A stretch of DNA of 64,000 nt. Source: Meloidogyne chitwoodi. Taxonomy: Eukaryota; Nematoda; Chromadorea; Rhabditida; Meloidogynidae. Positions within the stretch are counted from its first letter, which is position 1. Each line of letters begins with the position of its first letter. This document shows, one piece after another, positions 1 to 9,991 of this stretch. The translations under genes and the position numbers were made by a program. The notes beneath the pieces were generated by a model. That model searched no databases and had not been told where the DNA came from. It saw nothing but the letters and a program-made list of their open reading frames with translations. Where the stretch lies: assembly GCA_015183035.1 (NCBI GenBank), contig JACZZP010000012.1, positions 248,001 to 312,000 on the forward strand, given 5' to 3'.

Positions 1-3000
1 GATTCTTGGAATTCATTTTGTTGGTAAATTTGATAGAATCTTTTATGGCCCTAGAAAGGTAATTTTTTATTTTAAAAAATTTTGTTTTCAATTTTTGATT
101 TTTTAGCAAAATAGAATTTGGGAGGAATCATTTCAACAAGTTATGCAAATATTTTCTGGGGGAACTATAAATGTAATAATACGTTTAAATAAATATTTTG
201 TTTCATCTTCAATTTTGATTAATGAACATTCTTCGAATAAGTTTTGGCCTTCAAAATGGTGGGAAGGAAATTTTTTGAAGGAAACAAAAATTTCACAGAT
301 GAGAATTGATGGAGATTTTGCTTTAGTTACTTCTGTGGAGATGACAGAAGGGGATATTATTGACGTAAAAAATTAATTTTTAAAATTTACCCTTTAATAT
401 GAAGGGGTAGAAAAGTTTAAGAGTAGCCGTTTCAGAGTACAACCAAAAGGGGACGGTTCAGGGTAAAAAATGTTAAAGTATTTTGCACTGAACAGACTAC
501 TCTGAAACAACCTTTACAAACCTTGCCGATAAAAAAATTTTTTGATCAACCCAAAAATTATCAGGAATTCCCTATTTTCTTTAATCGTATCCATACATAC
601 TATTCAATTTTTTGGGACGAAAACTTGTCCTGAGATACACAAACCATTGTAAATCAAAAAACAATAGGGGAGAGTAAGCTAAAATTAATTATTAAATAAT
701 TCAATTTAAAACATTTTGACTATCTTACCGAAAAAAGTAAATTGAAACTGGGAATTTTACTCAATTTTTAAAATAAAAATATAATTGACTAAAATTTATT
801 TACAAAAAAATTTTTTTTTTAATTTTAAGCAACAAAAAATGCCATATTCAATTAAAATTATTAATGAAAATGAAAACAGAAGGGCTGTTACTTTTCGTTT
901 CCATTGCATAATTGATAAAAATGCGTCAAGTTTTAATATAAAATTAATGAGTGGTGTGAAAGAGGAAAATGATTATAGTTAAGAAATTTTTATATAACAT
1001 TTTTAAAATTATTTTTTTTTTAGTTGGGAGAGCCTTTTATGGATTTGTTGTAAATTTTAAAGATAATGGTAAAAATGAAATTAAGGCTTATTCAAAAAGT
1101 GTAAGATAATGTTTTTGGTTAAAGGTTAAAAATAGTGTTAGGAACGGTGTTGATTCCAGTCATTTATTTTATATTTCGGTACAGGACGATTCAGAGTAGC
1201 TCGTATAACTTTTTTCAATTTAAACCTTTTCAAATAATTTTTATGTCATTCGAAAGAGCTCGAAAAGTTGAGTCTTTTCACTAATCTGTCCGATCAGATC
1301 AGTTGATTTTTTTTTAAAAAGATGCCCGAAAAACGCGGAAATCACAATTTTCCACTTTTATCAGACTATAACTTTTTGTTGAGTGATCTGATTCGATTGG
1401 TCCAATTGATTAAATTTATCCGATTATCGGATGCTTTCTATTAATAAAAGATCTGTTCAGATCGGTTAAGAAATAAAAAAGTTATGGCCAAAAACAACCG
1501 GCTACTCTAAATCGTCTCTTACCCATTATATTTTAAATTCCAGTTTTTTTTTTCAAAATTTTATCTCTAATTTTTAAAAAGTCTAAATAAATATTAAAAA
1601 TACTTTTAGCATGATTCTCCACAAGAAATAAGTTTAAATGCAACATTATTTAAAAAAGGAACGCCATTTGAGTGCGTATTCTATTTAGCTGAAAATGAAC
1701 GGGGACAAACATCAATTAAAGTCACAATAAATGGTAAAGAGAATAAACATTGCGAAATCTTGACAAAAATGAAGATATGGCTTATTGATCGAATTACTGT
1801 AAGTTTTTATATGGTAATTGTTGTTAATGAAAATGAGGAAAAACTTGTTAATAGCGCCCAAGCTCCAATCTGAATGATTTATACACCCAGCAGAGATGTT
1901 CCCTTTTCTGTAAAAACGAAAATACTAAGTCTCTTCAGAGCGCCTGTGATAAAGGCCATTCTCTCGTCTGATAAAGACGCAGAAAATTGTGTACAGTTCT
2001 GGAAAAGAACGGGTCATTTGACGTTTCTCTGACCTCAACTATCCACTGATCAGTTTTTCTGCGTCTTTATCACACGAGAGAGTGGTCTTTATCACAGGCG
2101 CTCTGAAGAGACTTAGTATTTTCGTTTTTACAGAAAAGGGAACATCTCTGACACCCAGTCGATCATTTAACAAATTCTCGGCCCCGGTTTTCTTAAAATT
2201 TTTAACACTAAATTTTACATTAAAAAGCTAACTATAAAAACAAAAAATTCAGATGAATGGCGACATTAAGTTATTAAAACATTCTCAAAAAGATGATAAA
2301 ATTGATAACTCATTAGACCGAATATATAGGAAAAAATTGAAGGAGTTGAGACGAAATGGAACAATTGTATGTATTGAAGGGAATCTTTTAACAAGAGATG
2401 TAATGATTAAAAGCAAGTCTATTTACATTTTATTAACTCTGCTTCATATCTCATATGGAAATAATTATTTCGGTAAAAAGACTAATTTTAATATTTTTAT
2501 TAGAGATTGGGCTTGAGCTTTGATTGATAGTTGATATTAGAGCTAGGAATTTTTTTAAACCCCAAGACCTGGAAACGGAAATTTAAAAATAGACGACCGG
2601 GATGAGACCGGGAACTCACGATCCCAGTTTCATCTCATTAAATCCAAAAAAAAAAGAAATGGGATCACGACCTGATCCCTTCCAATCTCTAATTTGATAA
2701 TAATTTTCTATCGGTCCATTCTCTAATTTTCATAAATTTTAATTTTTAAGATTATGAAGCAGTACTAAATATAGAATTGAAGTTCAATCCTTATAAGTAT
2801 ATTGATGATAATACTAACATTTTTCCATCACTACGAATGTTTAGCGATATCAGAGGAGAAACAGAAGAAATGCAAAATAATATAAATCCAATTGGATTTT
2901 TGACTGGTTTACCCATATCAATATTAATTTATGCTGATAAAAAATATTATAATATAAGTATAAATGGGGGTGATTATATCAATTATAGGCGTAGAGCTCC

Positions 3001-4073
3001 TGTATGGACTGTCAATTATGCTACGGTGCTTAATTCGTTAAATAACTAGTAAAGCTCGGAACTCGGCTTATTATCACTTTTCCCGGTTTTTTGGATATTT
3101 TTAACCAATTTTTTAATTCTCTAATAATTAAACTAAAATTTTTAAAATTTTATTTTAGATTTTTGGCAGTATAACAGATGTTAAATTCAATGAATATGAC
3201 AAAGATTTGAAAAATTGTCCAACATTAACAGAAAATTTTCCTAAATTTGAATTCCCCAAAAATATTAAAAAAGTAGAAAATGAATTAAATAAAAATGATG
3301 AAATAATAATTATTGGAAAAATACCAAAACTATTTAATAAAAGTATTAAAATTAAAATTAATTTCCTTCATGGAGCACTGGAACAGCACATAATATGTTT
3401 GATTTTTTTTAATTTTTATTTTTTTATTTTAATTTTTTTTAGTTGGTCAGACAGTCTTTCAATTAAGAATTACAAAAAACTGTTCTAGTGTAAATTCTTT
3501 TTTTGTAAGTTTTTTTAAAAAACTGAGCCTACACACCCCATTTATTCGCAAGAAGTATTTACACGAAAAAATACTTTGAAGATAAAATATTTTTTTGGGA
3601 ATAAATGGGAGAGTGTACCTAAACTTAATAAATTCTAAAAAATTATTCTGGATATCCAGAACAGGATTAACTGAAAATTTCAAGGCTATAAAGATAGGGG
3701 GACACTTAAAAAATTTTTTAATTTTTTTAATTAAATAAAATTAAATTTTGCCTAATTAAAAGGGTGGAAGGTGGATTAGTACAAATGAAGAAATATCAAA
3801 ATGTCATAAAAACGAAAATACTTTAAAAGAAAATGAAAATATAAAAATTGTAATTCAAATAAATTCAATATATAATTATTCATATACAATAGAAACAAAA
3901 AATAATTTAATTCAATTTAGTGGTAAAATTAAAATTCCTTTTTCTGCTACAGAATATATTCAAGTATTTTATTTATTTTAATAAAAATAAAATTTAAAAA
4001 CAAATTTAAAATTAAGGTTATTGGATTAAATAAATTACAAGAATATGAATTTATTGAAATAAGTACCAATTGA
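1..4073 (+). CDS. Multidomain galectin-like secreted protein, 3' part (5' end outside window)
   Basis: Eleven exons join in phase: 2-58, 107-364, 830-977, 1024-1100, 1610-1798, 2253-2472, 2751-3025, 3159-3396, 3443-3504, 3763-3963 and 4017-4073 (stop TGA). The exons make successive beta-rich units shaped like galectin domains. Each has a first half with a pattern such as GTIVCIEG or DEIIIIGKIP, and a second half with a YYNISINGGDY-like strand and RAPVWTVNYAT, or with TPFECVFYL. The same exon order, phases and domain order recur at 16286-20661 and in the inverted copy at 47478-51790, so this is a third paralogue. The conserved HxNPR sugar-binding motif of galectins is not visible, so carbohydrate binding is uncertain. 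The galectin fold is assigned by eye from strand pattern and W..EE remnants. Several introns carry MITEs. The signal peptide seen in the paralogues would lie before the window. Confidence 0.72.
421..508. repeat. Short imperfect foldback repeat in intron
   Basis: GAGTAGCCGTTTCAGAGTA at the left end is partly mirrored by CTACTCTGAAAC at 497-508. It resembles the terminal sequence of the elements at 1185-1516 and 57015-57105, so it is probably a decayed member of the same MITE group. Confidence 0.4.
1185..1516. mobile_element. Foldback MITE-like element in galectin-like gene intron
   Basis: The ends are inverted repeats: GACGATTCAGAGTAGC on the left, and GCTACTCTAAATCGTC on the right. The interior holds further imperfect palindromes around GATCAGATC. 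It lies within the intron 1101-1609 and has no coding capacity. No clear target-site duplication was found. The ends resemble those at 421-508 and 57015-57105. Confidence 0.6.
1883..2158. mobile_element. hAT-type MITE with 8-bp target-site duplication
   Basis: The 260-bp element 1891-2150 is almost entirely two inverted arms. About 92 bp of each arm match with about three differences, starting CAGAGATGTTCCC. It is flanked by identical 8-bp copies of ACACCCAG at 1883-1890 and 2151-2158. The CAGAG terminus and 8-bp duplication fit the hAT superfamily. It is non-autonomous and sits in the intron 1799-2252. Confidence 0.88.
3524..3620. repeat. Foldback repeat with CCCATTTATTCGC end
   Basis: CACACCCCATTTATTCGC near the left edge is mirrored by AATAAATGGGAGAGTGT on the right. 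It lies in the intron 3505-3762. A related copy, in inverse orientation, lies at about 55800-55885. Confidence 0.5.
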
Positions 4074-4239
4074 GAGAATAATTTAATTTTTTATTTTTTA
4101 AATTAATAATATTTGTATTTATTTATATTTATTTATTTTTTGTTTATAAAATTGTACAATTTTAATTTAAAATTTTATAAGTAATTTTTGAGAGTGTTTT
4201 TATATCAAAATTATTCTTAATATATCAAAATTAGTTCTA

Positions 4240-4450
4240 GGAAAATTGGTCAGTGAAGAAACAGAACAAAATATCACAAGAAAAAACACAAAATAGATGA
4301 AAAACATATTAAAAAATTTGTTTTTCTGACAAAAACAAGCAAAAAATACAAAAAAAAAGCAAAAACAAATTTTTTAGCTGTTTGTTTTTCATGTGTTTTG
4401 ATGTTTTTTCTTATGATTTATTGTTTTGTTTCTTCACTGACCAATTTTCC
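4240..4450. mobile_element. MITE with GGAAAATTGGTCAGTGA ends
   Basis: The left arm begins GGAAAATTGGTCAGTGAAG and the right arm ends CTTCACTGACCAATTTTCC. The inverted arms extend about 50 bp with small differences. It lies in the intergenic DNA after the first galectin-like gene. The element at 15600-15867 shares the TCAGTGA/AAAATCGG terminal motif and belongs to the same family. Confidence 0.75.
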
Positions 4451-4806
4451 AGAAGCTATCCAAATTATATTTCGTAAAACTTCTGATAATTGCTAATATA
4501 AAAATTATTTAGAAAATTAATTTTTTATCTTCTGTTTTTCATCAATTTACTTTATAAAATAATATTTTAGATTTAAACTTTTAACATTTTTTTTTAATTT
4601 TCATTTGTGTAAAAATATTTAAATTTAATTACATTCACCCATTAAAAGGATAAATATATTAGTCATCATTTTGTTAAAAATTGATTAATTTTTTAGATAA
4701 TTGTTTATTTTAAAATTTATTTTATTAATGATAGAAAAATAAAAATTAATTTATTTTATTGTTTTTATTTTAAATTAGGGATAATAATAATTTAAATATT
4801 TATGTA

Positions 4807-4847
4807 CTAGCGGAGAAGGACGCCCTTCGGGCGTCCTTCTCCGCTAG
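4807..4847. repeat. Perfect 41-nt GC-rich hairpin
   Basis: A 19-nt arm starting CTAGCGGAGAAGG and its exact complement are separated by the 3-nt loop TTC. This is a GC-rich island in very AT-rich DNA. The same hairpin with one mismatch is at 7537-7577. Both copies are followed by CAAAAAACAATAAACTTAAA and then by GACTC-rich DNA, so hairpin and satellite travel as one unit. Confidence 0.9.
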
Positions 4848-5080
4848 CAAAAAACAATAAACTTAAAATATTCTGACAATAAAAACTTTACACTTTCAAA
4901 CTTTTTAAAAGAATAAAACACATAAATACTGACTCTAATGTTTCTGACTCAAGTGTCTCTTATTCATTCTCACTCAGACTCAGTGTCTCACTTAAGTGCC
5001 TCTTACTCAGAATCAACTATCTCTTACTCAAAATTACGTTTCTCTTACTCATGTTTATCAGCTTAAATTGCTCTTAAATA

Positions 5081-5650
5081 GACTCAAGTGTCTCTGACTC
5101 AAGTGTCTCTGACTCAAGTGTCTCTGACTCAAGTGTCTCTGACTCAAGTGTCTCTGACTCAAGTGTCTCTGACTCAAGTGTCTCTGACTCAAGTGTCTCT
5201 GACTCAAGTGTCTCTGACTCAAGTGTCTCTGACTCAAGTGTCTCTGACTCAAGTGTCTCTGACTCAAGTGTCTCTGACTCAAGTGTCTCTGACTCAAGTG
5301 TCTCTGACTCAAGTGTCTCTGACTCAAGTGTCTCTGACTCAAGTGTCTCTGACTCAAGTGTCTCTGACTCAAGTGTCTCTGACTCAAGTGTCTCTGACTC
5401 AAGTGTCTCTGACTCAAGTGTCTCTGACTCAAGTGTCTCTGACTCAAGTGTCTCTGACTCAAGTGTCTCTGACTCAAGTGTCTCTGACTCAAGTGTCTCT
5501 GACTCAAGTGTCTCTGACTCAAGTGTCTCTGACTCAAGTGTCTCTGACTCAAGTGTCTCTGACTCAAGTGTCTCTGACTCAAGTGTCTCTGACTCAAGTG
5601 TCTCTGACTCAAGTGTCTCTGACTCAAGTGTCTCTGACTCAAGTGTCTCT
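5081..5650. repeat. 15-bp minisatellite, 38 identical copies
   Basis: The unit GACTCAAGTGTCTCT is repeated 38 times without a visible change (570 bp). Degenerate versions such as GACTCTAATGTTTCT and ACTCAGTGTCTC lie upstream from about 4930. Because 15 is divisible by 3 and the unit has no stop codon in some frames, long open frames run through it on both strands (a repeated SLTQV on plus, LSQRH on minus). I regard those frames as consequences of the repeat, not genes. Confidence 0.95.
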
Positions 5651-5679
5651 GACTAAGACTCCTCAGCACGACTCCTCCT

Positions 5680-5860
5680 TTTTCGTCTGGCGTCACTGGA
5701 GCAGCATGGTTCGTCAGCGTCACTGGAGCAGCATGGTTCGTCAGCGTCATTGGAGCAGCATTGTTCGTCTGCGTCACTGGAGAAGAGGTTTGTCGGTGTC
5801 ACTGGAACAGCAGAGCTCATCGGCGTCATTGGAGCAGCAAGGTTCGTCGGCGTCCATATT
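5680..5860. repeat. About six copies of a ~27-bp repeat
   Basis: Units of the form GCGTCACTGGAGCAGCATGG plus TTCGTCA are repeated with increasing change to the right. They directly follow the 15-bp satellite and are GC-richer than the surroundings. A second expanded array in the same composite element. Confidence 0.85.
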
Positions 5861-5944
5861 AAAGCAATCCAGCAAAGAGCTTTGTTTATGTTTGTAGTGT
5901 TGAAATGTAGTGGCGTTAAGACTGATCAAAATACAGGGTTTTTA

Positions 5945-6160
5945 TAGTATCCAAGTTTTAAGTTCAAGTTTATATTCAAGTTTTAAAGTTCAAGTTTATT
6001 TTCAAGTTCTAAGTTCAAGTTTATTTTCAAGTTTTAATTTCAAACTTAAGCCTTATTCAAGTTTATTTTCAAGTTGCAAACCCTACTATAAAAACCCTCC
6101 ATTTTCACTTCCCCCAATCACTTGTCTATAAAAACCGGACAAACAAACAAACAAACAGAC
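5945..6160. repeat. TTCAAGTTTA-type simple repeats and (AAAC)n
   Basis: Imperfect repeats of TTTTCAAGTTCTAAGTTCAAG occupy 5950-6080. They are followed by a short ACAAACAAAC / ACAGACAGAC run near 6138-6168. No gene is seen here. Confidence 0.7.
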
Positions 6161-6419
6161 AGACAAACATTCTCAATTATATAATTAGATTTACTGGATA
6201 TATTTGTTTTAATCAAGTAAAACATTAGTTGAATATATTGCTTCAATATTTATTTTATTTCAAATTTTATAATTTTTTTAGTGAATTTAATAATAATTAA
6301 ATTAATGAAAATATTTTTAATGAATATTTTATTTTCTTTAACAATTTTGCTTTCTTTTTTGGTAAATTTTAAAAATTTAATATAATTTAATTGGTTTTTT
6401 CTGAAAGAAATTATAATTA

Positions 6420-7044
6420 ATATTTTTGGCATTCCTTGCGAATTGGGGTCCCGAATTTTTTTTTATTTATTTTCCCTTGAAACTTTGTATCTGGGGGTTA
6501 TCGAGGGCGCTGATCACGAATATGATATTAAATTTTGTCTAACACTTGATTTTATCTATGATTTTTCATCAAGTACTTGATTTTTAGCATCTTTTTATTT
6601 TTCTTGATTAGTCATAACTTTGCATAAAATCGACTAATCGTGATGATTTTGGTGTCACTCAACTTAGGTCGATAAACGCTTTCGAAATAGATATCAAATG
6701 CATATTTGAATTTTCAACTCCAAAAATCAGATTGCTCCAACTATCGTTTTTTCGATTTTCAAGGAATTGTATCTTGGTTCATCGGCATTTCTGCATCATG
6801 GGAGTGGTACCAATAGACTAAGATCTTCGAGAGGAGTTGAATGATATATAAGTTGACCGACATCCATTATGTAGTGACCAAAAATCAAATACTTGATGAA
6901 AAATCATAGATAAAATCAGGTGTTAGACAAAATCTGATATCATATTCGTGATCAGCGCATGTTATTACCCCTTATTACAAATTTTTATGAAAAAATAAAA
7001 AATAAAATTTCGGGACCCCAATTCGCAAGGAATGCCATATTTTT
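6420..7044. mobile_element. GGCATTCC-ended MITE with 8-bp duplication
   Basis: The element 6428-7036 begins GGCATTCCTTGCGAATTGGG and ends with its complement. A second pair of inverted blocks inside carries GCGCTGATCACGAAT and CACTTGATTTTATCTATG. Both flanks read ATATTTTT (6420-6427 and 7037-7044), an 8-bp target duplication. No transposase is visible. A relative is nested at 8861-9292. Confidence 0.85.
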
Positions 7045-7179
7045 AATTAATTTTATAAATATTACAGGAGTATTCATTGCAGCAGGAGGTAAAATGTGAA
7101 GAACTTAATCTGGCTACAGTAGAAAGAGGCAAGATAGTTAGTTAATTTATCAGGATATAAAAAGTAATGCAAAAGTTCC

Positions 7180-7350
7180 AAAATATCTATGGAACTAGTT
7201 CTCCAGTTCTGGAACTATTGTTTCGGGCAAGTTCTTGTTCCGGAACTAGTTCTGGAACAAGTTCATTTTCAATAATTTGATCTTTACTTAGTTCAAATTA
7301 GTTCCAGAAAATTTGTTATTTCATTAGTTCCGTAACTGGAACGTTTGCAT
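7180..7350. repeat. GGAACTAGTTC-type palindromic short repeats
   Basis: Multiple variants of GTTCCGGAACTAGTTC / AGTTCTGGAAC occur in both orientations. No coding exon is recognised in 7045-7530. Confidence 0.6.
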
Positions 7351-7536
7351 CACTGGATACCTAACTTAATTTATATTTCTAAGAGGTCTTCAAAATGTAC
7401 TTCATCTGATAATATTTGTTATGCGAAGATAGTGGAAATAAATCTTTTATTGGAAAAACTTTCATATACGTGGGAATCAGATTCTAGATATAATAATATG
7501 ATCAATGGTAATACAATATTTTCTTATTTTTCAATA

Positions 7537-7880
7537 CTAGCGGAGATGGACGCCCTTCGGGCGTCCTTCTCCGCTAGCAAAAAACAATAAACTTAAAATA
7601 ATCTGAACAATAAATCTTTTACACTTACAAACGTTTTAAAAGAACAAAACACTGAGACTCAAATGTTTCTGACTCATGAGTCTCAAACTCAGAATCAAAT
7701 GTCTCTCACTCAGAATCAACTGTCTCTTACTCAAACTCACGTGTCTCTTACTCAAGTTTCTCAGTCATAAGTGTCTTCGATTCAGCTTCAAGTGCTCATA
7801 CGCAGACTCTTGTGTCTCTGACTCTTGTGTCTCTGACTCTTGTGTCTCTGACTCTAACGCACGAACACCAGCCATGGACT
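7537..7880. repeat. Second copy of hairpin + GACTC-repeat module
   Basis: The 41-nt hairpin (7537-7577, one mismatch) is followed by the same CAAAAAACAATAAACTTAAA tail as at 4848. Degenerate GACTC / TCTCT repeats come next, including three tandem GACTCTTGTGTCTCT units near 7806-7850. The array here did not expand, unlike 5081-5650. Confidence 0.85.
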
Positions 7881-7959
7881 CATAAATAAGAAGTAATAAA
7901 ATATACTACCAATAAGTCCAAGTTTGACGTTTTTTCCAGCGAACTTCTATCTGTCATAT

Positions 7960-8249
7960 TAGGGCTTCCCAAAACATGCACGAACAAATTGTTAAACTAA
8001 CCATAACTGACGCTGTCTCTCCGAATGTTTACTTAATCTCTCGTTTGTAAGAGACGTAGAAAAGTAGTGGTCAGTGAGAAAATAGTAATAAAATGAAAAG
8101 GAATTGTACGAAAGGAATTTTAAATATTTTCTCTGCTGACCACTACTTTTATTCCATTCTTACAAACGAGAGATTAAGTAAACCTTCGGAGAGACAGCGT
8201 CAGTTATGGTTAGTTAACAATTTGTTCGTGCATGTTTTGGGCAGCCTAT
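7960..8249. mobile_element. Foldback MITE with ~90-bp terminal inverted repeats
   Basis: The left arm runs from AGGGCTTCCCAAAACATGC to CTCTCGTTTGTAAGA. The right arm is its near-perfect complement, ending GGGCAGCCT. A second inverted pair, GTAGTGGTCAG / CTGACCACTAC, lies inside. An 89-codon open frame crossing it is not thought to be a gene. Confidence 0.85.
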
Positions 8250-8274
8250 TCATAACTTTGTTCATAATTGTTCT

Positions 8275-8395
8275 ATCAAGACTAGGGTTGCCGTTTTCGG
8301 TACGGGTTGGCGTTCGGTACATGATTTTTCGGGTCGGGTTTTTCGGGTTCGTTCGGGTTTAGTTTTTTCGGGCGGGCGAGCGGGTCTTTTTCGGT
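8275..8395. repeat. CGGGTTTTTCGGGT-type low-complexity repeat
   Basis: Degenerate TTCGGGT / CGGGCGGG repeats, GC-rich relative to the flanks. No gene seen. Confidence 0.7.
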
Positions 8396-8801
8396 ACATT
8401 TTTTAATAAATTTAAATACACATTAAGAAAATTTTTTATATTTTTAAAGGTATACTTTTATTTAAAATATAATTTTGTTCAAAAATTCAAAAAGCAGTTT
8501 TCATCCTGTTCTGTTAAAGTTGTATCAGTTGCTGGTGCTAATTTTAAATTTATTAAAGATAATTTAATAATGGTTTAAGTGCCGCAGGCGAAATTTTTTT
8601 AAAATTTTTGCACTTTAGCTGCCAAAAATGCATCTTTTTATCGCCGCGTGCAAAAATATGTGACTTATTTTTCTTCTAATTTAAAAATTTTCAAATGATA
8701 AAAAACAAATACAACAATAATTAATGACCTCCAGATATTTAAGAATAACAGGAATCAAGCTTACATAAAAGTTATGATTATAGAATAACACACTAACAAA
8801 A

Positions 8802-9513
8802 CGGACTTTTCGTCAATAAACAAATTTTTTAAAAAAGAAAGAAAAGAATATTAATTAAAAGGCAATCCTTCGGAATTGTGGTCCCATTGATAAAATTAAA
8901 TAATTCTGAAAACATGTTTCTAGGAGTAATTTGGGGCGCTGATCACGAATCTCAGGTTAGATTTTGTCTATCACTTGATTTTATCTATGATTTTTAATCA
9001 AGTACTTGATTTCTTGAAAATTTTTTAGCGAAAAAAGAGACTATTCGATTCGTCTCATTGAGCTGAATCGAATAGTACCACTCATGTTTTATAGAAATGA
9101 AGATGGACCGAATTACAGGCGATTAAAAATCGTAAATCATCTCCATTTTTAACTAAAAATCATTGATAAAATCAAGTGTTAAACAAAATCTGAGTTAAGA
9201 TTCGTGATCACCACCACAAAATTACCCCTAGAAACAAGTTTTCAAAATTTTTAGATTTTTTTCCGAAGGAACCACAATTCCGAAGGATTGCCTATTAAAA
9301 AGAAGCATAACTAGACTGTCCACCCTAGAAATCACCACCAATAAGATCAGCACGCAATTTATGTTACCATAACCACCCCATTACTAACTACAATAACTAA
9401 GTACATACTATAACTAATATAGGTAGGTATATTTTACAATTAAATGTAACATTTAAAACTAAATTCTCGTTTAACTTTTTTTAAAAAAAATTTGTTTATT
9501 GACGAAAAGTCCG
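8802..9513. mobile_element. Outer foldback element, ends CGGACTTTTCGTCAATAAAC
   Basis: CGGACTTTTCGTCAATAAAC at 8802 is mirrored exactly by GTTTATTGACGAAAAGTCCG ending at 9513. The GGCAATCC element (8861-9292) lies inside it, so this is a nested insertion. Further ACGAAAAGT copies follow to about 9570. Confidence 0.75.
8861..9292. mobile_element. GGCAATCC-ended MITE nested in the 8802-9513 element
   Basis: The ends are GGCAATCCTTCGGAATTGTG and its complement. The inner block GCGCTGATCACGAATCT and CACTTGATTTTATCTATGA is shared with the element at 6428-7036, so they are one family with diverged termini. Flanks AATTAAAA and TATTAAAA match at 7 of 8 positions, probably the target duplication. Confidence 0.82.
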
Positions 9514-9991
9514 TTGACCTAAAGTCCATTGACGAAAAGTATTAGCGGATGTTCCGTTGACGAAAAGTCGGGGTGCCTAAAATTAGTGCTCAGATATCAA
9601 TATTTTATATGGAATTGAACCCACATCAATTTGGTGGTGTAGTCTAATAGCGAAAAATATGAACAATATTAAAAAATTTTCCATTATAATTAACAATTTT
9701 ATTATTTGAGGAATTTTACCCAAAATGAGGATTTTTTCGATTTTTCATTTTTTCATCTGGCAGCTCTGCGAATAAGCTATTATAACATATTTACATTTTT
9801 TACACCAAAATGAGCTTACTCCCCCCTATGGTTTTTCGGTTTTCAGGGACCCTTGGTCCAAAGTTGTTTCCGCGGACTAATTTTGGTGTCATTCGACTAA
9901 TTGTAAGTAAGATCGAAGAGCTGAGTCGAATTATATATAATTTGGTAGTTTAAAAAAATCCCTCGACAATTTTTCTAATGAATTATTTTAG

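Noticed and set aside
5081..5650. CRISPR array
   Set aside because: Units are contiguous with no spacers, and the genome is eukaryotic.
5058..5897. Open frames of 239 (minus) and 269 (plus) codons with SLTQV/LSQRH repeats
   Set aside because: They arise from a stop-free 15-bp satellite whose length is divisible by three. Both strands are equally open and there are no splice signals, domain or signal peptide.
9600..9660. tRNA-like T-arm on the minus strand (GTGGGTTCAATTCC)
   Set aside because: No matching acceptor stem, D-arm or A-box could be found; at most a tRNA-derived fragment.
9730..9900. First exon of the left Cys-rich gene (MRIFSIFHFF... or MSLLPPMVF... followed by GTAAGTAAG)
   Set aside because: Neither frame joins in phase to the exon at 9992 with a similar protein, and the area resembles repeat DNA.
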